Shown piece after piece: positions 54,998 to 64,000 of a stretch of 64,000 bases of DNA. Below the pieces are notes generated by a model. It was given only the letters and a program-made list of their open reading frames with translations. It made no database searches and was not told where the DNA came from. The translations under genes were made by a program, and so were the position numbers. Source of the DNA: Plasmodium relictum. Taxonomy: Eukaryota; Apicomplexa; Aconoidasida; Haemosporida; Plasmodiidae. The first letter of the stretch is position 1; every line of letters starts with the position of its first letter. The stretch spans positions 186,001 to 250,000 of the forward strand of contig NC_041688.1 of the NCBI RefSeq assembly GCF_900005765.1. Direction: 5' to 3'.

Positions 54998-56828
54998 TGA
55001 TGATATGTGAAAAAAAAAAAATATCAGTGCTTCTATTTATATAATTATTTATGTTTTTATTATCTTTTAGTTCGTTCCACAATTTTTTTCATAAAAAAAT
55101 TAAGTAAATTTTTAATTTTAGAGGCTTTTCCTTTTGATTTGTACAATATCATTCATTGTCTTAAATATAAATATATATATATTTATATATTAAAATAAAA
55201 AAAACATTAAAATTTAAGGAATTTTTCATATGTTCACAATTTCAAGATATAAAATTTCTTTTTTTAATTTTATTATTTACTTTTTAATTAACTACTATCC
55301 TTTAAAATATAGAGCTTTATATTCTTAAAAATGATAATTTAATATTGAAAAATAAAAAAAAAAAAACTCAATAATTAGCAAATCACTATAATAAATTTTT
55401 TTTTTCTCTTTTTATTTATTTATTTTAATAATTAAAAATTATATTTATTAAATTCTCTTATCCTTACTATATTACAATATTTTATATATATATTTTTCGT
55501 TAAACATGAGTTTTTTATTTTAATCACACTTACATTTACGAATTATAAAAATGAAAATTTTGGAAAAACAAAAGAATTAATAAATGTGGGAACAAATTGT
55601 ACACATTAAAATATTTATTATATGTAATAAAAAATATAAAGTTTATTATTGGATAATTTCTCTTACTTAAGTATTATATATTTACGATTATACTTTTTTA
55701 TTTATTTTTATTTTTATTCCTATTTTTTTAGCTTCTTATTTTTATTTATTTTATTTTATTTTTTTTATACCGAGAAAATAAAGATCCATTTTATTCATTT
55801 AAAAATATGTTTATCGAATCATAAAAATATAAAAGAATATATTTTGTTAAAGTGATATTAGCAAGTTTCTGTAATATTTTTTAAGAATTATTTGAAAAAT
55901 TGAAAAGGATGATTAAATAATGAGAAGTATTTTTGTATATTTTAATTAATATATATTGAACATAATTTTTAAAATTACACAATCTTACATTTATTGCATG
56001 TTAATAGATAATATTGTGTAATGTTTATATTTATTTAGTTTTTTTTTAACAATAGTCAGGAAAATAAAGAATATATATATTTTAAATAAATTGAAATATT
56101 AATAAGATGGAGAGATAAAAAAAAAAAAAGAAAAAAATATAAATGCGAAACTATAAAAAGAGAGATGAAAAATTAAACTATAAAGAAGGGAAAAAAAAAA
56201 TCGTTAAAAGGGTATGATAAAGAAGTCAAAAGTAAAAAAAAAAAATTAGGAAAAGGAAAAAAGAAAAAAACAAAGTATAAATAGGTTAATAAATAAGAAA
56301 AAATAAAAAAAATAAAATATGTAAATATATATATATATATATATATATGTTACTGTTTAAATGTATTTATTTAGTGTAATATTTGCTTATTTAAATATAA
56401 AAAATATAAAAACGCAAAATAAAAATTTTGTGTAAAAATTATTTTATTTTATATTTTTTTTTTTTTTGATTTTTTATACACTTTTTATAAATATTGCCAA
56501 TCTTCATATTTTTTTTTTTTTTTTTTTTGTGAATATCAGTTGTTTTTTTTTCTATTTTAAACTTTTAATTATTAAAAAGCTTTATTTTTAAAATTGTAAC
56601 TTTATTATATCACTTCATATATTTCTTTCATCAAGTTTTTCCTTTATTATTATATATTTTTTTTTTATATTATTTCATTTTTATGTATACTATAGTTTAA
56701 ATCTCATTTATAAAAAAGCTATATTTTTTATTTGTAATTTTCTTTATACATGAATAAATTATTAACACATATATATCTTTATTTGCTTATTTTTTGTTTT
56801 ATAATTTGTTTTATTTTTTTTCTATATA
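54998..56828. other. divergent intergenic region with a polypurine tract
   Basis: Shared promoter space for the F-box-like and UFD1 genes. From about 56100 to 56310 the plus strand is almost entirely A and G, ending in a TA run at about 56323-56347. T-rich sequence follows up to the UFD1 start. An open frame near 55650-55850 is not ATG-supported coding DNA. Confidence 0.5.
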
Positions 56829-58650
56829 ATGGATGATGATTTTGTTAGAGCTTTAAATAAATTTAATGCAAAATTTTGTTTTAATAATAAAAAGAATTCA
56901 ATTAAGGAAATTAATGAAATAAAAAGGAAAAATGATAAAATAAGAGCAGTGAGACCGAATAAGTTAAAAGAAGATTTAGAGTTACATTATATTCACAATT
57001 CTAATAATAAAATTTGTCAGAAATTTCTGACTCTTCCCCTTAGTAAAAAATGTGATAAATTAAATAAGCATTCCGATAAAGTGATATTAGTTAGTATTAT
57101 TATATATATTTTCATAAAGTGTATATTTTTATAATTATTTTTATTTTTTTTTATTCGAACATATATATTCATATTTTATTTTAATCGTATATTAAGTGTG
57201 ATTTAAAATAAGAATAATGTTCGTAAAATAAATTAAGATATATAAAAATAAGAAAATCATAAAAAGAATTAAATATATATTATTATTTATAATAATTTAT
57301 ATTTAATTTTTTATTTGTAGTTTTTTTTTATTTTTATACATTTTACTGCGTTTGTATTAGCTTTTTAATTACTATAAAATATTGAAGTAATTAATTTCAC
57401 GCACAAACGTATAACTTAAAAAAAATTTTGCTTATAAAAATGGTTGTAAAAAAAATTAAAAAGCTTAAATGTTTCTAGGAAAGAATATAAGAATATTATT
57501 ACATAAATATACAATGAAAAGACATATGCAAATTAAATTTTCTATTCATTAAATAAAAATAAATAAATAAATAAAATAAATATATATATAGAATATAATA
57601 AAAAAAAGAAATTTTATATATATGCATTTTGAATATTTATTTATTATTTAAAATGAAAAAGAATGTTTACACACACATATATATATATATATATTTTTTT
57701 ATAGCCTGTGTCTATATTAAAAACTTTAGAAAAAGGAAGTTATAGTAATGAAGTAGAGCATCCCTATACATTTAGTATAAAAAATTTACAAAATAATTAT
57801 ATAACACATGCCTGCGTTTTAGAGTTTAGTTCAAATGAGGGAATTGTTTTAGTTTCAGAAAATATAAAAGAAAATTTAGGAATAACGGAAACTAATGGAA
57901 TCATTAGATTATTAGTAACATATGCAAATTTACCTAAATGTGATTTTATAAAATTTGAATCACTGAATGAAAATGCAAGAGATATTAAATTTATGAAAAA
58001 CTTATTAGAAAATGAATTAAGTTTAAATTATAGTACATTGTCATTAGGTGATTATGTTCATATTAATCATTTAAATTTTTATATAAGTGAATTAGAACCA
58101 GATAATGCTGTATCTTTAATAAATACTGATATTAATGTTGATATATGTGAACTAAAAAATTTTAATGAACAAAACATTTCAAATGATAATAATAATTATC
58201 CATACGAAGTAATAACTACTGATACAACAGTTAATAACACTATTAAAAATGGAATGAGAAAATATAAATATGCAATTAATTACAATATATTGGAATTACT
58301 AAAAAAAGACAAAGTTAATATAAAAATTTCCTTAAATTCCGATAAATTGAGTGATTTTATTATTTTGCTTTCATTTCCACCTTATGATCAAGTATCTGAA
58401 ATAAATCATCACTTATATTTTGATGATTCTATTAATGAAATTAAAATAAATAAAAGTATTATTAAAAAATGTTTAAAAATGCATTTTACTTCCTTTTTAA
58501 AGGAAGATGACGATAAGTTTTTAGAACATATATTTGATCAATTTTTTCCTCATATAATATATATAGCTATTTCTTCTACTAATGAATCAGAATTACAATA
58601 TAATTTATCTTTAAAATTAGATTATGATATATCAGTTAAAGAAGAGATAG

Positions 58651-58688
<38 letters not shown>

Positions 58689-59411
58689 GATGAAACTAAT
58701 GATATAACATGTAATAAAGATAGTTTAAATGAATTGAAGGAAAAATGCATGAGCAATAATATATATATTAAATGTGATAATTGCTTAAAAGAAATTCTAG
58801 AAAGCAATATGAATATTCATAAAATTCATTGTTTAAAAAATATTTCCTTATGTAATATTTGTAAAAAAATTTTAAAAAAAAAAGAAATTTTTGAACATAT
58901 TCATTGTGATATATGTAATGAGGGAATAAGTGTGGCTAATCAAAATAGGCATAATTTTATTTGGCATACCAAAATAAAATGTTTGTGTGAGAAATATTTT
59001 TATAGGAAACAATTTATTTTTCATCAAAAATTATTTTGTCCTAAAAAAATTATATACTGTTTATATTGTAATATATTTACTGCATCTTCAATGAATATTT
59101 ATAATGAAGATTACATTATTGCATCCTTTTTTGATAAATTTGATAATAATTTTTCTGTTAAATCAATTGACTATTATTTTCAACTAATTTGTAAAAATTT
59201 TAATTATTTCTTAAAATATATAAACAACACAGAGCATGAAAAATACTGTGGATCAAAATCAGTTAGTTGCATAATTTGCAAACATAATATGTATAGAAAT
59301 GAATATATGCCTCATTTGAATATAATTCATAATATTGATAAAATAAAATCCTTTAAAATTATAAATGAGAACTTAGATGTTAATGAAGCTATTAGTGAAT
59401 CCGCAACTTGA
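56829..59411 (+). CDS. UFD1-domain protein with C-terminal zinc fingers, two exons
   Basis: Exons 56829-57089 and 57705-59411, with a 615-base GT-AG intron, join in phase 0 to 655 residues. The join KVIL-PVSILKTL restores the beginning of the UFD1 fold (usual pattern ILPPSAL). It continues with HPYTFSIKN, ACVLEFSSNEGIVLV, ITETNGIIRLLVTY and LPKCDFIKFESLN, to about residue 240. UFD1 works with Npl4 and the Cdc48/p97 ATPase to extract ubiquitinated proteins, in ERAD or in the apicoplast import machinery. Unlike yeast UFD1, residues about 440-630 form several CCHC/C2H2-like fingers (CDNCLKEILESNMNIHKIHC, CIICKHNMYRNEYMPHLNIIH). A UFD1 plus zinc-finger layout is known in plants. A run of 12 Asn codons lies at about 58654-58685. 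There is no signal peptide, so a cytosolic form is likely. Confidence 0.85.
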
Positions 59412-60609
59412 AATTACATTAATAACGAAATTTTTCAAAACAAAAAAGATTTGAAGTAATAATTAATTCATATATATATATTCCTTGTCTATGTATTTAA
59501 CAAAATTAAATATGTATAAATAATTTTATTGCTCCTTTAAAAAATATTGGTTCCTTTTTATGCTTAATATAATATACAAATGTTAGAGAAAAAAAAAAAT
59601 GTTTGTTTTATCATGACAATTTTTATAAGTAAATTTTATAATAAAAAATATTTTAAAAAACATAAATTTTAGTAAATAATATAAAACTTTTAATATTTTC
59701 TTTAAGAAATTATTTTTTTATGTCACATAAGAAGTTGGGGATTATAAATTTATGTATGCATAAAAGAAATTACACATTATAAAAAAAGAAATGTATCTAT
59801 TATTTTTTATATACTTAATTTTGTATCATATAATTTGTGTTTTATGTTTTATTTACTTTTAGTTATAATATATATATAATTTTTAATTCTTGAATAATTA
59901 TTTTCTTTTTTATTATAAATCTATTTCCCCCACCTTATTTTTATATGTTTTATTTTTCATATTTTTTTTTTTTTTTTTTGTTTTCTTTTTAATTTTAATT
60001 CTATAAAAAAAAAGAGTAGTAAATAAAATAACAAAAAAAAACTCATATAGCTTTTTTTGCTTTATATGTTTAATATATCTTTTTCTTAATTAAAAAAACT
60101 TCATAAAACCAAATTATCTTTAAAATAGAATAAGTTTATATTTTTACACCATTAGTAATTTATTTATTATAAAAGTATCAAATTTAAAACAATAATATTA
60201 AAACATAATTTCAAATAAAAAAAAAATATCTTATAAATTAAAAAAAAAAAAAAAAAAAAAGAGATTATATTCATACTACATTTTTATTAAATATTTTTAA
60301 AATATGAAATCTGTACTAATTTTAAACAAAATAATTTAAAATATCTTTTTAATTGTTATCTTGTATTATGAATACATTTTTTTTTTTTTGAAATAAAATA
60401 TATTTGAAGTTTATTAGTATCCAAAGAAAAAGAAATTAAACCTCTTTTTTATATTTTACCAAAAATAATATAAATTTCTTTTATATATTTGTTATTTGTT
60501 ACTTTGTTATATATAAATATTTATATATTGAACAATTATAAAACTTTTACAAAAAAATTTTAATTTATTTTTCTATATATAGCTAATTGAATGTATATAT
60601 TTTTTTGAA

Positions 60610-60672
<63 letters not shown>

Positions 60673-60779
60673 GGTACAAGTATTTATTATATATATTATT
60701 TAGATATATATATAATAAAATATACATTTTGATTTATATTTTATATAAATACATATATATACTTCATATACTCTTTAAA
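59412..60779. other. intergenic region upstream of TOM22
   Basis: 3' flank of the UFD1 gene and promoter/leader of TOM22. Poly-T near 59970 and poly-A near 60240, then a long TA dinucleotide tract. An in-frame upstream extension of the TOM22 frame (from 60669) lacks an ATG and is translated AT sequence only. Confidence 0.5.
60611..60669. repeat. (TA)n dinucleotide tract in the TOM22 leader
   Basis: About 29 perfect TA units ending 110 bases before the TOM22 start codon. This is the longest dinucleotide repeat in the window. It may be part of the promoter or 5' leader and is likely to vary in length between isolates. Confidence 0.95.
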
Positions 60780-61097
60780 ATGGGAATGATAATTTCGAAA
60801 ATAAAAAAAAAAAATGAAGAAAGTGACATTTTAGTATCAAAAAAACCAACATTAAATTTTGAAAAAAAAGATACAGTTAAAATCAAAAATAAATTAAAAT
60901 TAGCGAAATCTAGGATAAATAATTTTATAAAAAAAGGGATTAAAACAACTTCATGGGTAGTGTGGATAGCTGGGGTTTCGGTTGTTGTTTTAATTACTCC
61001 TATTGCTTTTCAGTACGAGAAAGAATGCCAACTTTTTGAAATGCAAGCACAATTTTTTCAAGCACAGCAGGCAGCTAATGTTCCTCAATTAAACTGA
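60780..61097 (+). CDS. TOM22: mitochondrial import receptor subunit TOM22
   Basis: 105 residues from the ATG at 60780 (MGMIISKIKKK). A second ATG two codons later is an alternative start. The layout is a short cytosolic basic part, one membrane segment at about residues 62-80 (WVVWIAGVSVVVLITPIAF), and a short C-terminal tail rich in Gln, Ala and Glu. The region KLKLAKSRINNFIKKGIKTTSWVVWIAG and the Pro in the membrane segment match Tom22/Tom9 of other eukaryotes. The cytosolic acidic receptor region of fungal Tom22 is missing, as in plants and other protists. The protein is a central organiser of the outer-membrane TOM complex. The gene faces the bL12 gene, with 0.9 kb between stop codons. 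Confidence 0.8.
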   Translation: MGMIISKIKKKNEESDILVSKKPTLNFEKKDTVKIKNKLKLAKSRINNFIKKGIKTTSWVVWIAGVSVVVLITPIAFQYEKECQLFEMQAQFFQAQQAANVPQLN

Positions 61098-61974
61098 AAA
61101 AATACAAAAATAAAAAATATATATATGCCAAATATTTAAATAAGATATATGTATGCATACATTTAAAAATAGAATTTTAATTAAATAATATATTTTTTTT
61201 TAGAAACAACCATATTTTTCTCTTTTAAATATTGTTATAACGAATTAATAAAAAAAAAAAAAAAAAAAACATACAAATTATATATTTATAGTTTTTAACA
61301 TGCCTTTTTTTTTTGAAAATTTTTAACTTTGCATTTTTAACATGTAGTTAATATTTAACTTTATGTTTTGTCAAAAAAATGTTTTTAATATCACACTGAA
61401 TAATTCATTAATATTCTTTTTTTTATCTAATAAATAAACCTAAACCTAGTTTCATTTTTCTAAATTTTAATTTTTCATTTTTTATTTCTTGTATTACTTT
61501 AAAAATTATTAAAAAAACAATATTTTCTTTTTAAACATTAAAAAAAAAAAAAAAAGATTAATGTGATAATAGTCTATTGAATAAAATAACGAAATTGAAA
61601 TAACTATATAAGGTGAAAAATATTATTAAAGATAATATATTAAAATAAATAAAAATTTAAGGTAAAAAAATATAATAAATGTTGAGAAAGATGTAAAATA
61701 TGGAAAAGTGTATAAACTATAAAAAAATGTTACGTGAAAAAAAAATATAAATACATATATATTAAACTTTAAAAATTATATATGATATATAAAAATATAC
61801 AATGTAAAAAAAAATATTCTTTCTTATGAACAAATATTTACAGAATATTTATTTTTTTTTATTTTATTATCATATAAAGAAAAAAAAAAGTATTTCATTT
61901 GTAATTTTCTGTGTGTAATAAGAAAAAAAAAAAAAAAAACAAATAAATAAATATATTATAATAATTAATATATT
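61098..61974. other. convergent intergenic region between TOM22 and bL12
   Basis: Holds both 3' flanks. Poly-A and AT sequence only. No gene or RNA was recognised. Confidence 0.45.
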
Positions 61975-62703
61975 TTATTTTAATTTAACAACTCCTCCTG
62001 CATCTGTTAATTTTGTTTTCCACTTATCAGCTGTTTCTTTATTAATTTTTTCGAAAAGTGTTTGAGGTAAATTATCAACTAAGTCTTTTGCTTGTTTTAG
62101 ATTCAAATCCTTTTTTATTTCTTTGACAATTTTAATTATAGGTATTTTTTTGTTAGGCTCTATATTTTCTAAAATTAAATCATACACCTTATTTTCTTCT
62201 TCTTCTTCATTTTCTTTAGAATCAGATTCATTTTGCTGATTCTCTTGGCCATTTTTAGAGTTATTTATATTTTGTTTTGTATCTACTGAAAAAGTAATTT
62301 CTATTTTCTTTACTAACTCACTTGCTTCTAATAAGGTTAATTTCTTTAAGCTTTCAATTATTTGATCTACTTTTTCACTTCTTAATCTAAATTTATTGTT
62401 GTAATTAAATATGTTTTTTTTAAAAGCACGTCTACTCTTATAATTTAGATAATTTTTCCTTGAATAATGATCATTTATTTTATTTTCACAAAACAAATAT
62501 TTATCATAATTAAACTTATTCTGCTCTTTTAATAACTTAAAACATACACATTTTATAAAGTATATATGTATTATAAAAAAAAAAAAAAAAATGGGGAAGG
62601 CTATTCTTTTAAATGATTTAAAAAATTTACATCTTTTTTTGTTATCAGAAGTTTCTATTTTTTTTTTTATCAAGTTTGTAAGTATTCTTCCTTTAATTTT
62701 CAT
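61975..62703 (-). CDS. apicoplast ribosomal protein bL12
   Basis: A single-exon frame of 242 residues. The first 30 residues are basic, followed by a hydrophobic stretch at about 34-53 (FKRIAFPIFFFFFIIHIYFI). A Lys/Asn/Arg-rich region to about residue 105 completes an apicoplast-like bipartite leader, although the hydrophobic stretch is more internal than usual. The bL12 N-terminal dimerisation helix lies in IIESLKKLTLLEASELVKKIE at about 113-133. A Glu/Asn-rich hinge follows. The C-terminal factor-binding domain (about 178-242) is complete: IPIIKIVKEIKKDLNLKQAK, DLVDNLPQTLFEKI and TDAGGVVKLK. bL12 forms the ribosomal stalk that recruits translation GTPases. The matching plastid protein bL32 is also in this window. 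Confidence 0.9.
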   Translation of the reverse strand: MKIKGRILTNLIKKKIETSDNKKRCKFFKSFKRIAFPIFFFFFIIHIYFIKCVCFKLLKEQNKFNYDKYLFCENKINDHYSRKNYLNYKSRRAFKKNIFNYNNKFRLRSEKVDQIIESLKKLTLLEASELVKKIEITFSVDTKQNINNSKNGQENQQNESDSKENEEEEENKVYDLILENIEPNKKIPIIKIVKEIKKDLNLKQAKDLVDNLPQTLFEKINKETADKWKTKLTDAGGVVKLK

Positions 62704-63814
62704 TCTTGAAACTATGCATTTTTATTCATTTCTATTCTTTTTTATACAGTAAAAAAATATTAAAAGGATTAAAAAAATTTTTTTAAATTATATATTATCA
62801 TATAAAGATAATAGGGGGAAAAAAAAAATTAAGCATTATGTAAGAAATTAAAATAATTATAATTTTTTTTAAGACTGAAATGTATAAATGTAAATGTTTT
62901 CAATAGAAACTTAAGTTCTAATAATATAAATAAAATGAATAAATAAAATTAATTGAATACAAAAAGAGCCTATTTTATAATTGGTATCTTGCAGCTTTTA
63001 CAGAATATAATGAATTTTCATATTCTTTTATCGAATATTTTTTATTATAATAAAGTAATATTTTTATTATATAAAATAATTAAAAAAAAAAAAATTTGAA
63101 AATTTAGTGTTTATATTTTTCTTTCGCAAGAGTATGTATTAAATTATTTATGCTTATTCTTACAAATTGGGGGAAAAAAAATATATGTATATATAAGATA
63201 ATAATTTTTTTAAAATGCAATATTTTAAAAAAAAGAGATATACGTAAATCAAAGCATATAAAAAAAAAAAAATATACAAAATTGATAAAAGTAAAAGAAA
63301 ATATGAAGTAACTATTTCAGTAGATATAAACAAAAAAAAAAAAAATTATATTAATATATGTTATATATATAACATAATTAAAAGAAGTGAATATACAAAA
63401 GATAAAAAATATTTCATACATAATCTTCACTAAATTTATATAAATGAATAAATATTTATTTTTTTTTAAAAAAAAAAAAATACAAAATAGGAATTTCATT
63501 ATTTTAATTAAAAAAATTAATGAAAAACCCATTTGAGATATTAATTTAGAATAAGCAATGAAGAAACATTAAATTTGTTAATTTTATTTTACTTCTTTAA
63601 ATTTTTTTTTATTTTACTTTTTTTTATTTTCTTCTATTACCATTTTCTTTTTAATGTCTATATCTTTTTTTATATGTATTTTGATTATATATATTTTTAA
63701 TCTTTATTTATGATTCTAATTTTCATGTATATATATGTGCATATAAGGAATATAATTTTTACCTTGACTTTATTTTATTGTAAAAATATACAAGAGATGT
63801 TATTATATATTATT
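62704..63814. other. intergenic region at the right
   Basis: bL12 promoter and leader plus the 3' flank of the last gene. AT-rich homopolymers only. A minus-strand frame near 63317-63530 is rich in Phe, Ile and Lys and looks like translated intergenic DNA, so it is not called. Confidence 0.45.
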
Positions 63815-64000
63815 TTAATTATTATCATTACTTTCATGATGAACTGTTATGTGTATATCATTTAATAGAATTTTTCTAATATATGAATAATCATTGCAAG
63901 ATAATAAGAATTTGTTAATTCTAAATTGTAAATTGTCTTCATTTCCTTCACACATTCTTAATGGTGAACAAAATGCTTCATTTATTTCATTTACATCGTC
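63815..64000 (-). CDS. 3' end of an unidentified gene, cut by the window edge
   Basis: The last 61 codons of a minus-strand frame, ending in a TAA at 63815-63817. The frame starts DDVNEINEAFCSPLRMC, continues NLQFRINKFLLSCNDYSYIR, and ends HHESNDNN. Base composition is less extreme than the flanking sequence, amino-acid use is balanced, and it stays open to the window edge, so it is real coding DNA. The start and any upstream exons lie outside. I do not recognise the product. Confidence 0.65.
   Translation of the reverse strand, partial: DDVNEINEAFCSPLRMCEGNEDNLQFRINKFLLSCNDYSYIRKILLNDIHITVHHESNDNN

Noticed and set aside
1-64000. tRNA, rRNA, CRISPR, insertion sequence, telomere repeat or var-type gene
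   Set aside because: I looked for T-loop-like GGTTCGA words, direct-repeat arrays, inverted terminal repeats and telomeric heptamers, and found none; all genes are of core-chromosome type.

Overview
This is nuclear chromosomal DNA from a malaria parasite (Plasmodium, or a very close haemosporidian). By eye it is well over 80% A+T. Intergenic DNA is long and full of poly-A, poly-T and TA runs, and proteins carry Asn-rich low-complexity inserts. Introns are short, AT-rich and end in pyrimidine-AG. The gene set is diagnostic: an alveolin (IMC1g type) beside a NIMA-like kinase (NEK2 type), apicoplast-targeted bL32 and bL12, a RAP-domain protein, and an acyl-CoA synthetase of the ACS10 type. From memory, IMC1g, NEK2 and ACS10 lie close together on P. 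falciparum chromosome 5. The window therefore looks like a conserved core segment, not a subtelomere. The extreme A+T suggests an avian-malaria or Laverania-like genome, but the species cannot be fixed from sequence alone.

Layout from left to right: a TM protein with a LEA_2-like ectodomain (1111-2163, -); WDR55/Jip5-like WD40 protein (3883-4851, +); six-exon ArfGAP (6219-8184, +); secretory-pathway membrane protein with three C-terminal TMs (8956-9978, -); RAP protein (10606-12555, +); eight-exon NEK kinase (12633-14238, -); IMC1g alveolin (15490-16392, -); two-exon apicoplast bL32 (17494-18589, -); SpoU/TrmH methyltransferase (19315-20529, +); WDR6 homologue (21204-25928, +); LanC-like protein (27050-28402, -); Asn-rich protein of unknown function (30930-32105, +); three-exon SMC6 (33091-37893, -); ACS10-type acyl-CoA synthetase (39480-41507, -); triple CCCH zinc finger protein (44455-45963, -); TYW1 (50346-52934, -); F-box-like protein (53834-54997, -); UFD1 with zinc fingers (56829-59411, +); TOM22 (60780-61097, +); apicoplast bL12 (61975-62703, -); and the 3' end of an unidentified gene (63815-64000, -).

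The genes do not form operons; each is its own transcription unit. Three themes recur. One is organelle biogenesis: bL32, bL12, a SpoU methyltransferase with a possible leader, the RAP protein and TOM22. Another is tRNA anticodon-loop modification: WDR6 supports 2'-O-methylation at position 34, and TYW1 makes wybutosine at position 37; in yeast these act on the same tRNA-Phe. The third is sexual-stage and ookinete biology (IMC1g, NEK2). No tRNA, rRNA, transposon, CRISPR array, telomere repeat or viral element was recognised. The least explained items are the LEA_2-like protein, the ribophorin-II/Swp1-like membrane protein, a probable GC-AG intron in the ArfGAP gene, two candidate micro-genes, and the 2.5-4.4 kb intergenic stretches.
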